Origin: CAIKMD01 sp035277525
Lineage (GTDB): Bacteria > Pseudomonadota > Alphaproteobacteria > ATCC43930 > CGMCC-115725
Assembly: GCA_035277525.1 (NCBI GenBank)
Contig: DATEKH010000201.1
Coordinates: 1-38,769 of the forward strand
Direction: 5' to 3'
DNA: 38,769 nucleotides
This document shows, one piece after another, positions 8,438 to 16,814 of this stretch. The notes beneath the pieces were generated by a model. That model was not told the origin of the DNA and did not search any database. It worked only from the letters and a program-made list of their open reading frames with translations. How positions within the stretch are numbered: the first letter of the stretch is position 1; each line of letters opens with the position of its first letter. Made by a program: the position numbers and the translations under genes.

Positions 8438-9925
8438 GTGACCGACCATAGTCGCACCGATGCCGCCGCTTCGTACCGCGCAGCGCGCGTTGTCGCGCCC
8501 AAGCGCACCAGAAGCAGCGGCATTTCGCGCGAGGTGGTTTGCAACACCGTTCAGGTGCTCGACTTTATCGGCTGCGTGCTGGGCGGCGTGCTGGCGATGG
8601 TGCTGTATTTCGGCATCGTCGTCGAAAGCAACGGGGGTTACGCAGTCTATCTCTACCCGATCCTTGTCGCCTCCGCGATCTTGTCTTTTGCGCTCTATAA
8701 AAGCGGCAGCTACGACTTCAAGCAGCTTTGCGATCTCGGCTGGCAGATCAGACGCGTCGTGCTGGTTTCGGTCATCGCCATGGCTCTCTTATCGATGATG
8801 GCCTTCGTCACGAAGGAGAGCGAATTCTACTCGCGCGGATGGGCGATTGTCTGGCTCGTGTTGACGATGACCGAGCTTTTGATGATCCGCATCGTCCTCG
8901 CCTATATGATCGAACGCTGGTCGCGTCAGGGCTTGCTCGCGCGCGTCGTCGCGGTGGTGGGTGCAGACCAGGTCGGGGAACAACTCCTCGCCAAGCTGCA
9001 GCTTGCCGGCGAGAACGAAATTGTCGTCGCCGGGGTGTTCGATGATCGCCGCACGCGCCTGCCGCCGGTGGTTTCCGGATATCGTGTGCTTGGCACGACC
9101 GACGACTTGATTTCGTTCGTGCGCAATACGTTGATCGACGAGGTGGTCATCGCTTTGCCGCTCCGCGCCGAGCACCGCATCGGCGATCTCGTCGTGAAAT
9201 TGCGCTCGCTGCCGGTCGATTTGCGTCTCAGCATCGATCCGATCAACAGCTTTCCGATGCGCGGCATTGCCGAGGTCGCCTCGGCGCGAATGATCGAAAT
9301 CCTCGATCGCCCGATGAAGAATTGGAGCCGAGTCATCAAATGGCTCGAGGATCGCATCCTCAGCACGATTCTGTTGATCGTTTTCATGCCCCTGATGGCG
9401 CTCGTGGCGCTCGCCATCCGCCTCGACAGTCCGGGTCCGATTCTGTTCGTGCAGGATCGCTTCGGATTCAACGACAAGATCATTCGCGTGTTCAAATTCC
9501 GGACCATGCGGGTCGAGAACTGCGATCAGTCGGGCGCCGACCGCACGGTTCCCGGCGATTCGCGCGTCACCCGCGTCGGCCGCATTCTCCGCAGCCTCAG
9601 CCTCGACGAGCTGCCGCAGCTCGTCAACGTGCTGCGCGGCGAGATGTCCCTGGTGGGTCCGCGTCCGCATGTGCCCGCGATGAAGGCCGGCGAACGGCTT
9701 TATCACGAGGCGGTCGACAATTACTGTTTGCGGCATCACGTCTTGCCCGGGCTGACGGGCTGGGCGCAAGTCAACAATTCGCGCGGTCAGATCGATTCGC
9801 TCGCATCGGCGCGGCGCCGGGTGGCCCTCGATCTTTACTACATCGACAATTGGTCGCTTTGGCTCGACCTCAAAATCCTGTTCATGACGGCGCGCGTCGC
9901 CTTGTCTGGCGAAAACGCCTACTGA
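8438..9925 (+). CDS. wcaJ: Undecaprenyl-phosphate glucose phosphotransferase (WcaJ-type priming enzyme)
   Basis: The enzyme starts EPS synthesis by transferring a sugar-1-phosphate, typically glucose-1-P from UDP-glucose, to undecaprenyl phosphate at the inner membrane. The 495-residue protein has four or five N-terminal hydrophobic segments, a central Rossmann-like CoA_binding_3 domain (AVVGADQVGEQLL) and a C-terminal bacterial sugar transferase domain. The latter has PGPILFVQDRFGF, KFRTMR, SLDELPQLVNVLRGEMSLVG, PRPH and LPGLTGWAQVN, and ends in GENAY as many family members do. The frame begins at ATG 8426, but GTG 8438 has GAGG six bases upstream and is preferred; the two differ by four codons. 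It is followed 43 bases later by the WcaI-like gene. Confidence 0.92.
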   Translation: MTDHSRTDAAASYRAARVVAPKRTRSSGISREVVCNTVQVLDFIGCVLGGVLAMVLYFGIVVESNGGYAVYLYPILVASAILSFALYKSGSYDFKQLCDLGWQIRRVVLVSVIAMALLSMMAFVTKESEFYSRGWAIVWLVLTMTELLMIRIVLAYMIERWSRQGLLARVVAVVGADQVGEQLLAKLQLAGENEIVVAGVFDDRRTRLPPVVSGYRVLGTTDDLISFVRNTLIDEVVIALPLRAEHRIGDLVVKLRSLPVDLRLSIDPINSFPMRGIAEVASARMIEILDRPMKNWSRVIKWLEDRILSTILLIVFMPLMALVALAIRLDSPGPILFVQDRFGFNDKIIRVFKFRTMRVENCDQSGADRTVPGDSRVTRVGRILRSLSLDELPQLVNVLRGEMSLVGPRPHVPAMKAGERLYHEAVDNYCLRHHVLPGLTGWAQVNNSRGQIDSLASARRRVALDLYYIDNWSLWLDLKILFMTARVALSGENAY

Positions 9926-9968
9926 CCGCGCCTTGTCCGCTCGGCGGCAAGCAATAGAAACATCCTCC

Positions 9969-11249
9969 ATGCGCATTCTCGTCGTCGGATTGAATTTTGC
10001 GCCCGAGCTCACCGGCGTCGGAAAATATTCGGGCGAGATGGCGGCGTGGCTGGCCCGGCGCGGACATCACGTCTCGGTCGTCACGACCCGCCCCTATTAT
10101 CCGCAATGGACCAAAGCGCCCGGCCTCGCGCGCTGGACGTGGCGGCGCGAAGCCTGGCAAGGCTGCGACATTGTCCGTTGTCCGCTCTACGTACCGCAGC
10201 ACATGAATGCCGCCCGCCGCATCCTCCATCTTGGTTCTTTCGCGTTATCGAGCGTTCCCGCCGCCATCGCGCGCGCGATGCGGGGCAACATCGACCTTGT
10301 CCTCGGCGTCGTGCCGACGCTCCTGTCGGCGCCGCTTGCCCTCGCGGTGGCGCGCAGCTGCGGCGCCGCGGCTTGGCTGCACGTTCAAGATCTCGAAATC
10401 GACGCGGCCGGCGGCGTCGGCCTCATCCAGCATCGTCGCCTTCTCGGCGCGGCGCTCGCGCTCGAAGCCATGCTGATCAAGCGCTTCGATCTGGTCTCGG
10501 CGATCTCGCCGAAAATGCTTGAGGCGATTGCGCGCAAGGGCGTCGCGGCCGAGCGTTTGATGCTGTTCCCGAATTGGGTGGACATGGACCTGATCTATCC
10601 GCGATCCGGTCCCGACAGGATGCGCGCCGAGCTCGGCCTGCCGGCTGATGCGTGCGTCGTCCTTTATTCCGGCAGCATGGGACGCAAACAAGGACTTGAT
10701 CATGTCATCGCCGCCGCCCGCCGCCTGAGCGGCGCCGGACCCTCTCCGGTGTTCGTGCTGGCGGGCGCGGGACCGGCGCTTGCCGAGCTGCGCCAGCAGG
10801 CCGAGGGCTTGGCCAATGTCCGGTTCCAGCCCTTGCAGCCCGAGGCGCGCTTCAATGAATTTCTCAATATGGGCGACATTCATCTCCTGCCGCAAAAACG
10901 CGACGCGGCAGATTTGGTGATGCCCTCCAAACTCGGCGCGATGCTCGCGGCGGGCAAGCCGGTTATCGCAACCGTGCCGGCGGATTCGCAGGTGGCGCTG
11001 ACGCTCGAGGGAGCCGGCGTGGTTGTTCCGCCCGAAGATGACGCGGCCCTGGCGGGTGCGATTGCAGCGCTCGCCGCCGACGAGCCGCGCCGTCGCGCGC
11101 TTGGAGAGGCTGCGTTGCGCCGCGCAAGGGAAAGCCTCGACGCCGAGGCGATCCTGTCCCAAGCCGAAACGCGGCTCAAAAAATTGGTCGAGAGCAAAAC
11201 ACCCGGGCAAAGCTTGCGGCCGATCGCCAAGAGCGAGCGGCGGATCTAG
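9969..11249 (+). CDS. wcaI: WcaI-type colanic acid/EPS glycosyltransferase
   Basis: This 426-residue GT4-like enzyme starts with RILVVGLNFAPELTGVGKYS and continues with VSVVTTRPYYPQW, both hallmarks of the WcaI family. The C-terminal part has LYSGSMGRKQGLDHVI, FVLAGAGP and a nucleotide-sugar region MPSKLGAMLAAGKPVIAT. It probably adds a sugar to the lipid-linked intermediate made by the preceding priming enzyme. An upstream TTG at 9933 would add 12 residues, but ATG 9969 fits the family start. No clear ribosome-binding site is visible, so translation may depend on the upstream gene. The EPS sugar added cannot be told. Confidence 0.9.
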   Translation: MRILVVGLNFAPELTGVGKYSGEMAAWLARRGHHVSVVTTRPYYPQWTKAPGLARWTWRREAWQGCDIVRCPLYVPQHMNAARRILHLGSFALSSVPAAIARAMRGNIDLVLGVVPTLLSAPLALAVARSCGAAAWLHVQDLEIDAAGGVGLIQHRRLLGAALALEAMLIKRFDLVSAISPKMLEAIARKGVAAERLMLFPNWVDMDLIYPRSGPDRMRAELGLPADACVVLYSGSMGRKQGLDHVIAAARRLSGAGPSPVFVLAGAGPALAELRQQAEGLANVRFQPLQPEARFNEFLNMGDIHLLPQKRDAADLVMPSKLGAMLAAGKPVIATVPADSQVALTLEGAGVVVPPEDDAALAGAIAALAADEPRRRALGEAALRRARESLDAEAILSQAETRLKKLVESKTPGQSLRPIAKSERRI

Positions 11250-11277
11250 CCGGAGCAGCCCTTGCCCGGATTTATGG

Positions 11278-11292
11278 TTAACTGAAAATTAA
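11278..11292 (+). promoter_or_regulatory. Perfect CtrA-type binding site (TTAA-N7-TTAA)
   Basis: The sequence is TTAA, seven bases, TTAA, and it is extended to GTTAA...TTAAC so that it is also an inverted repeat. This matches the full CtrA consensus of alphaproteobacteria. It lies 55 bases before the GTG start of the small membrane protein gene at 11347, a usual place for a CtrA-regulated promoter. I found no other exact copy when scanning the TTAA-containing intergenic stretches of the window. Confidence 0.5.
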
Positions 11293-11346
11293 CTCGCTTC
11301 GTGCTGCGCTGTGCATGCCGGGTTCCCCAGCTACGGAGGAAGCATC

Positions 11347-11508
11347 GTGGAAAGCGCAGTACGTTCCGATGCCTTGGTCGGGCGTTATACGACCAAAGCC
11401 CAGTCATCCTTCGACTACCTGAAGCTTTTCGCCTGGATCGGCGTGACCCTTGCTTCCTGGGCATTGGTCATCGGCCTCGGCCGGCTGGTCCTGAGCTTGA
11501 TCCCGTAA
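11347..11508 (+). CDS. Small single-pass membrane protein of unknown function
   Basis: The protein is 53 residues: a polar, soluble-looking N-terminus (about 1-27) and one hydrophobic helix (about 28-50, LFAWIGVTLASWALVIGLG) ending in LVLSLIP. The GTG start has a very strong ribosome-binding site, GGAGGA, about seven bases upstream. An upstream ATG at 11311 in the same frame lacks one and would move the start closer to the CtrA site. No family is recognised. It stands alone between the WcaI-like gene and the convergent export block. Its own CtrA-like site suggests separate control. It could be a small regulatory partner of the inner-membrane EPS machinery; that is inference. Confidence 0.62.
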   Translation: MESAVRSDALVGRYTTKAQSSFDYLKLFAWIGVTLASWALVIGLGRLVLSLIP

Positions 11509-11550
11509 GCGGCATCCCGCCCGACTTGGCCAAGCCGCGCGGCGGCGGTC

Positions 11551-12369
11551 CTAGGATTGGAGCAAGTTCATAAAGCGGATCACCGTCTGATTGTCTCCGG
11601 CCAGGAGCGCATCGATGACGGTGTTCAGCGAGCGGGTCAAGCGCGCGATATCCACCAAATCCCGGATCGAATGTCGACCGAGAAGCCGGATTTGATCGTC
11701 CAGCACGGCGCGGTGCTGGGCATCGAGCGCGGGATAGATGAAGAGCCCGACCTCGCAGCGCATCGCAAGAAGCGTCGGATCGAAGCGCGCGAGTTCGATC
11801 GACATCGAAAGCGCATCGATCGTCGCCGGCGAAGAGCCTTGCTCGGCGAAGAGCACATAGGAGAGCCAAGCCCAAGACGCCGCATTCGCCGGATTTTGTT
11901 CGAGCGCCTGTTTTAGATCGCGCATTGCCGCGTCCAAGAGCGGTCGGGCAGCGGCCGCGGTCTCGCTTTCGGTCGCCAACTGCGCCTCGGCGGCCCCTCG
12001 GTTGTAAGCGTTGATGGATGCAGGCCACCAATTATCGGCCTCGGCGAGCGCGGCGGTCGCGCGGGCAACGGCGGGCGTGGCGGGGATGCCGGCATTGTCC
12101 CAATCGATGGCCCGCAGGCCCGCATCGCCGCGCGCCTGCAACACGCCCCCGACGAACTGAGCCACGCCGCCAAAGCACAAGGCGCCGCCAAGGATCAGGG
12201 TGCCGGCGACGCTCGCGTAGCGAAGGAAAGAGACCCGCTGTGACGGCGCCGGCTTGCTCTCGGCCGGAGGGCTCTCCGTAAGCCCCGCCCCGGCCATCAT
12301 CCTCTCCGCCCGCCGGCCGTAGCGCGCGGAACTCGGCCGAGCGCTCTTGCGCGGAGGCTTAGGGGCCAT
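11551..12369 (-). CDS. Uncharacterised inner-membrane protein of the EPS export operon
   Basis: The 272-residue protein has a basic, Pro/Ser-rich N-terminus (about 1-50), one transmembrane helix (about 52-78, SVAGTLILGGALCFGGVAQF) and a helical, probably periplasmic C-terminal part. Within the latter, the segment LKQALEQNPANAASWAWLSY looks like a TPR unit, and the downstream helices could form one or two degenerate ones. I do not recognise a named family. The gene follows the tyrosine autokinase gene after about 30 bases on the same strand, so it is probably cotranscribed and may act with Wzc in chain-length control or assembly. This role is inferred only from position. The plus-strand microprotein gene converges on it. 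Confidence 0.75.
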   Translation of the reverse strand: MAPKPPRKSARPSSARYGRRAERMMAGAGLTESPPAESKPAPSQRVSFLRYASVAGTLILGGALCFGGVAQFVGGVLQARGDAGLRAIDWDNAGIPATPAVARATAALAEADNWWPASINAYNRGAAEAQLATESETAAAARPLLDAAMRDLKQALEQNPANAASWAWLSYVLFAEQGSSPATIDALSMSIELARFDPTLLAMRCEVGLFIYPALDAQHRAVLDDQIRLLGRHSIRDLVDIARLTRSLNTVIDALLAGDNQTVIRFMNLLQS

Positions 12370-12398
12370 GGCGCATCAAATCCGTCGGCCGGGCCGGA

Positions 12399-14678
12399 TC
12401 ACGCCTCTTTGCCGTAATAGGTGCCGTAGCGGCCGTAGTAGTAACCCGTGTCGCCGAACGCATAGCGCGCGTGCTTGCGCACATTGACGCGAGTCAGCAC
12501 CACGCCGGCAAGATTGGCGCCCTGCGTTTGCATCAGCCTGAGGGCGCCCAAGGCGATCTGCCGCGGCGTCTGCTCCCACTGAATGACGAACAGCGCGGCA
12601 TCGACCAGATGCGACAAGACGAGGCAGTCGGTGACGGCGAGCACCGGCGGAGCATCGAGCACGATGAGATCGTATTGATCGCGCAAATGGCGCAAAAACG
12701 ACTTCATATGTTGCGAGCCAAGCAGATCCTGCGGGTTCGAGGTGCCGCCCTGGACCGGGATGTAGTGCAGCCGCGAGATCGGGTCGATCTGGATCAATTG
12801 GGAGAGATCGGCGCTCTCCTTGAAGAGATTGAGCAGGCCCGGCCCCTTCGTTGTATCGAACAGCTTGCCCACGCTGGGATGGCGCAGGTCGCAATCGATC
12901 AGCAGCGCGCGCGCGCCAGACCGCGCCACGCTTTGCGCGAGCGAGGCGGCAAGCGTCGTTTTGCCTTCGCTCGGCAGAGAGGACGTAACCAGGACGATCT
13001 TCGGCGGATTATCGACGTTGGAGAAATTCAACGCCGTGCGCACCGACCGGATCGCCTCCGAATAGGCGGAGACCGGCTGGTCAACGACGATGTGATGCGG
13101 CGGCTTTCCGCCGCCGATGGCCGGGACATGGCCCAGGAAGCGGGTTCCCGCCAGCTTCTCGACCTGGTCGGCGTTGCGGAAGCCGTTATCAAGATGTTCG
13201 ATGACGAAAGCGATCATCACGCCCGTTAGCAGCGAAATGGCGAAAGCCATCAAGATGATGCTGCGTCGATTCGGGAAAGACGGAATGTTGGGTACCGTCG
13301 CGCGCGACACCATCCTCGCATCCGCCTGCTGGATGTCCTCCTGCGCCGAGGTCTGCTTGAACCGATTGAGGAAATTCTCGTAAAGGGCGCGGTTCGCGTC
13401 GGCTTCGCGCTGCAACTCGCGGAGCTGAACGCTGGCTTCGTCCTGGACCGCCGCGGATTGCTGCAGCTTCTGGATGCTCGCGGTGAGCGCGTCGACGCGC
13501 GCACGCGACGAGGCCGCCTCGCTCGCCATGCTGCCGACGACGTTGTTGATCTCCTGGTGGATCTTGCGCTTCACGTCGTTGATCTGCGCTTGGAGATTGA
13601 TCATGTCCGGGTGCTCGGGACGATAGCGCGTCGAGAGCTCAGCCTGCCGCTGCAAAAGGGTCGCTTCCTGCGTTTTCAACTGCAGGATCGCCGGAGATTC
13701 AAGCACCTGCGCCGCGCTGTCTTCGCTGCCCGAGCGGACCAGCGCCTGGATTTGGCGAAGATTGGCTTCCCGCTGCGCGCGGTCCGCTTGCGCGATGATG
13801 AGCTGCGAATTGAGCTCCGAGAGCTGCTGCGCGGTGACGGTCAGATCTTTCGTGCCGACCAGATTGTGCTGTGCGCGATAGATCTGAACGGCCTGATCGC
13901 TGTCGCGCGCAGTGTCGCGCAGGGCGGTCAAATGCGTATTAAGCCATTGGGTCGCGCGCTCGGTGGCGTCGAGTTTCGCCTCGAGCTGGGTGAGGAGATA
14001 CTGCTCGGCAAACGTATTGGCGATTTCAGCCGCCAGCTTCGGATCCGGCGATTCATAGCGGATCTTGATGATGAAAGATCGCCCGTCGTTAAAGACGGTG
14101 AGGTTACCCATAACGTCTTCGACGACCGCATCGTGCACGCGCCGTTGCTTGTCGGCCTGGCTTTCCTCGGGCTGATTGGCGGACGGGAAGTAGCCGCGCA
14201 GCCAGGTGATGGGGTTATAGCGAGACCAGAAGGTCGGCGGCGCCAACGCCGGATTGATCAGCGGATTGGTGGTGAGGTCGAGCTTGTCGACGACACGCGA
14301 TGCGAGCGCCGTGGAGTTGAGCACCTCGACTTCGCTGCGCACGGCGGCGTCGTCGGCGGGGAGGCCGGACAGGACGGCCTGGACGTCCGACGACAGCACC
14401 TGGGTCTTGCGCGTGTCGAGCATGACGACCGCTTCGGCCCGATAGATCGGAGTCAGCTGGAAGGCGACGATAATGGTGATCAGCGTGATGAGGGCCGTCC
14501 AGCCGAGAATCACGACCTGCCGGCGCCGGAGAACATTGGCGAATTCGCGCAGGTCGAAGCCGCCCGGAACCGTCCACGACAGAGGGCTCACGCTTGTGGA
14601 AGGGGCGTAGGCCCGTTCACGCTCAGGCGCCGTCTCGGAAGTCGTACGCGCGCTCGAAAGGTTCACCAGGTCTGCCAT
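12399..14678 (-). CDS. wzc: Wzc-type polysaccharide co-polymerase with tyrosine autokinase domain
   Basis: This 759-residue inner-membrane protein controls EPS chain length and export through cyclic autophosphorylation. It has an N-terminal Wzz domain with TM1 (about 50-70), a long periplasmic coiled-coil region (about 200-420), and TM2 (about 450-470, ILMAFAISLLTGVMIAFVI). The cytoplasmic BY-kinase has Walker A SLPSEGKTT (K573), Walker A' LIDCDLRHPS and Walker B DLIVLDAPP. The last 21 residues contain seven tyrosines (pattern GYYYGRYGTYY), the expected autophosphorylation cluster. Co-polymerase and kinase are fused, as in many Proteobacteria. The gene is third in the minus-strand export block. 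No Wzb-type low-molecular-weight phosphatase is seen in the window. Confidence 0.95.
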   Translation of the reverse strand: MADLVNLSSARTTSETAPERERAYAPSTSVSPLSWTVPGGFDLREFANVLRRRQVVILGWTALITLITIIVAFQLTPIYRAEAVVMLDTRKTQVLSSDVQAVLSGLPADDAAVRSEVEVLNSTALASRVVDKLDLTTNPLINPALAPPTFWSRYNPITWLRGYFPSANQPEESQADKQRRVHDAVVEDVMGNLTVFNDGRSFIIKIRYESPDPKLAAEIANTFAEQYLLTQLEAKLDATERATQWLNTHLTALRDTARDSDQAVQIYRAQHNLVGTKDLTVTAQQLSELNSQLIIAQADRAQREANLRQIQALVRSGSEDSAAQVLESPAILQLKTQEATLLQRQAELSTRYRPEHPDMINLQAQINDVKRKIHQEINNVVGSMASEAASSRARVDALTASIQKLQQSAAVQDEASVQLRELQREADANRALYENFLNRFKQTSAQEDIQQADARMVSRATVPNIPSFPNRRSIILMAFAISLLTGVMIAFVIEHLDNGFRNADQVEKLAGTRFLGHVPAIGGGKPPHHIVVDQPVSAYSEAIRSVRTALNFSNVDNPPKIVLVTSSLPSEGKTTLAASLAQSVARSGARALLIDCDLRHPSVGKLFDTTKGPGLLNLFKESADLSQLIQIDPISRLHYIPVQGGTSNPQDLLGSQHMKSFLRHLRDQYDLIVLDAPPVLAVTDCLVLSHLVDAALFVIQWEQTPRQIALGALRLMQTQGANLAGVVLTRVNVRKHARYAFGDTGYYYGRYGTYYGKEA

Positions 14679-14771
14679 GGGTGATCACTCAGCTGAAAAG
14701 GCGTTACCCGATCGTCAGGCGGAAGGCGGAAGCCGGATGCCGCTTCCGGTTCCAATAAGACGCTCTAATCG

Positions 14772-15314
14772 TTAAAAAAACCGCTCCGGCACGCGCACGA
14801 CATCGCCCGGCAGGACGCCGCCAGCCTCGCCGATTGGCTGCTCCGTGCTCGGGTCGCTGGCGCGTCTGATCACGATATGGTTCCGATTGGCTCGCGGCGT
14901 GTATCCCCCGGCGAGCGCGACCGCGTTCAACACGGTCAGGCCGTTGACATAAGGATAACTGCCGGGCTTTTCCACTTCGCCCAAAATATAAAACGGCCGA
15001 TAATTGAGAACTTCGACGGTGACCCGCGGGTTAACCAAATAATCTTTGCCATATCTCTGCGTGATCAGCGTCTCGGCCTGTTGCACCGTTTCGCCCGCGA
15101 CCTTGACCGGTCCAATCAAGGGCAGCGCCGCGAAACCCTGATCGTTGATATCGAATTCCCCCGAGAGGTCTTTCTCGCCGAAAACCGTCACGCGCAGTTT
15201 GTCGCCGACCCCGAGCTTATAGGCCGAATCGGCCGCAGAGACGGAGGCAGCCTGCATCACCAGCAGGCAAGCGATCAGGACGAAGACTCCCCAATGACGA
15301 ACCCAAGCCGACAT
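14772..15314 (-). CDS. Short Wza-family polysaccharide export protein (OPX)
   Basis: The protein is about 180 residues. A signal peptide (about 1-28, VFVLIACLLVMQAASVSA) is followed by the Poly_export domain (KLGVGDKLRVTVFGEKDLSG) and one SLBB-type domain (RPFYILGEVEKPGSYPY, GGYTPRANR), ending VRVPERFF. E. coli Wza is about twice as long, with further domains and an outer-membrane helix; these are absent, so this protein should be periplasmic or need a partner barrel. No lipobox Cys is visible. The start at 15314 gives a standard signal peptide; 15350 is also in frame. It lies between the beta-barrel and Wzc genes. A clear paralogue is encoded at 34070-34627. Confidence 0.88.
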   Translation of the reverse strand: MSAWVRHWGVFVLIACLLVMQAASVSAADSAYKLGVGDKLRVTVFGEKDLSGEFDINDQGFAALPLIGPVKVAGETVQQAETLITQRYGKDYLVNPRVTVEVLNYRPFYILGEVEKPGSYPYVNGLTVLNAVALAGGYTPRANRNHIVIRRASDPSTEQPIGEAGGVLPGDVVRVPERFF

Positions 15315-15355
15315 AGGATTACGAATCTTCGTCCCGCCCCTTGGACCCATGAAAC

Positions 15356-16702
15356 TTAGAAGCCTGCCTCAACACCGATTGTCGCGATCACCCGGTCATA
15401 GTTCTGCCCGCGGGTGGTGGAGCTGCGATTGTTGTATGTCAGATCGCCGGTTGCGCGCCACATCCGATTGATCAGATAACGCACCCCGCCGTTGACGCCC
15501 CAGGTGTCGTCCGTGCGTGAGATGCCGTTATAGTCGTCATGGACATAGCCGGCGCCGCCGAGGATGATCACATTGGAGAGCAACTCGTGCTCGATGCTGA
15601 GATAGGTATTGATCTCCGTCGAGCTTGAAGCGCCGGTGAGATCGGTTTCGGCGACGCTTCGCGATGCCGAGGCCTTGATCGAGGTCAGCGGCGTCACGTT
15701 CCACAGCAGATTGCCGCCGAACGCCGGAGCAGACACCGATTTATACAACGCACTATCGTAGTCCTGCTCGATCCAGCCGCCGTAGAGTTCCGCGGTGATC
15801 AGGCGCGTGATCTGCACCTGGCCGCCCGCATCCACTTCCCAGCCGGTCGAGTTGCGGCGCGCCGTGCGACCGAGCGGATCGATTGACGCTTCGGTGGAAT
15901 CGACGGCGTTGTATTTGCGCGTATTGCCAAGGCCGCGCACGAACACGTTGTAGGGCAGTTGCGGTATGATCTCCCAAGACGCTTTCACGGCGCCGACATA
16001 TTCGATGCGGCTGCGGTCGGTCTCCGTGACGATATTCCCAACAACGTCCGTCGTATTGACATAGGAGTAGGACGTCATCGTCCCATCGACATTCAAACCG
16101 AGCCGGCCCTCCTGGCGCACATAACCGACATAGCCGCCCGTGGTCGTATACTCGACCGGCGATTTGGGATTTCCGATTACGGGGCCGCCGGAATCGCGGC
16201 CGGGCGCGGATCGATCCTCGTGGTTGAGCGCCATGCCGACATCGCCGGTCAGGTAGCTGCCCGTCGAGATGTCATATCGGCCTGTAACATCGGCCGAGGC
16301 GTTATTGGCGTTTTCGGTGCTGTGCGAAGTATACCACTTGAAATCGCCCGAAGCGTTGAAGGCCAAGGCGTGGCGACCCCAATCCGATTGGATCGTTAGG
16401 GCGGGGGTCAGGCTGGTGAAGAAGTCGCTCGTCGCGCTCGGCGTCGCGTAGATGTTGCTGTCATAGGTCTCGTCGACCCCGATCGTCGGCTTGGCGATGA
16501 AGCCGCCCATCCGCACGCCCGGACGGTCATAATCGGGCCGCGCCCGCTGCAATACGGTCGTGCCTTCCGGACCAACGGCCGACGGTCCCAATGCGCCGCT
16601 CGGATAAGACGGAATCGGCTGCTGGAAGGACTGCGCGAACGCCGCGGCGGCCGTCAAAATCAATGCCCCGATAGCAACGCCCAGTAGTTGGAAGACTCTC
16701 AT
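15356..16702 (-). CDS. Outer-membrane beta-barrel protein of the EPS locus (BBP2-type)
   Basis: This 448-residue protein has a signal peptide (about 1-23, ending AAAAFAQS), then a short linker and many alternating amphipathic strands rich in Tyr, Thr, Asn and Gly. An example is GVDETYDSNIYATPSATSDF, typical of the BBP2_2/DUF560-like outer-membrane proteins found in EPS clusters. The C-terminus is RVIATIGVEAGF, and the terminal Phe fits a BAM recognition signal. It is probably the outer-membrane pore or accessory factor for this polysaccharide, all the more because the two Wza-family proteins here lack an outer-membrane segment. The Wza-family gene follows directly. Its role as the export pore is inference. 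Confidence 0.82.
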   Translation of the reverse strand: MRVFQLLGVAIGALILTAAAAFAQSFQQPIPSYPSGALGPSAVGPEGTTVLQRARPDYDRPGVRMGGFIAKPTIGVDETYDSNIYATPSATSDFFTSLTPALTIQSDWGRHALAFNASGDFKWYTSHSTENANNASADVTGRYDISTGSYLTGDVGMALNHEDRSAPGRDSGGPVIGNPKSPVEYTTTGGYVGYVRQEGRLGLNVDGTMTSYSYVNTTDVVGNIVTETDRSRIEYVGAVKASWEIIPQLPYNVFVRGLGNTRKYNAVDSTEASIDPLGRTARRNSTGWEVDAGGQVQITRLITAELYGGWIEQDYDSALYKSVSAPAFGGNLLWNVTPLTSIKASASRSVAETDLTGASSSTEINTYLSIEHELLSNVIILGGAGYVHDDYNGISRTDDTWGVNGGVRYLINRMWRATGDLTYNNRSSTTRGQNYDRVIATIGVEAGF

Positions 16703-16814
16703 CTTATTATCGTGCCCCCTTAAGTAAGGAACTGAACGTGCCTGTTCTGCGCCCCGACTCCGATCGTTCTGTCTAAAGACGCAGCAGGCCCCTCAACACG
16801 CGCACGAGATCAAC

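Noticed and set aside
11347..11508. Flp/PilA-type pilin as an identity for the small CtrA-linked protein
   Set aside because: Flp pilins have a G/E-containing cleavage motif followed by a hydrophobic stretch near the N-terminus; here the helix is at the C-terminus and the motif is missing.
11525..11543. Two abutting ten-base palindromes between the microprotein and the convergent membrane-protein gene
   Set aside because: With no loop they would not fold as hairpins, and GC-rich palindromes of this size are expected by chance in such DNA.
13458..14684. A 408-codon plus-strand frame
   Set aside because: It is exactly antisense to the tyrosine autokinase gene, and the product has no recognisable domain.
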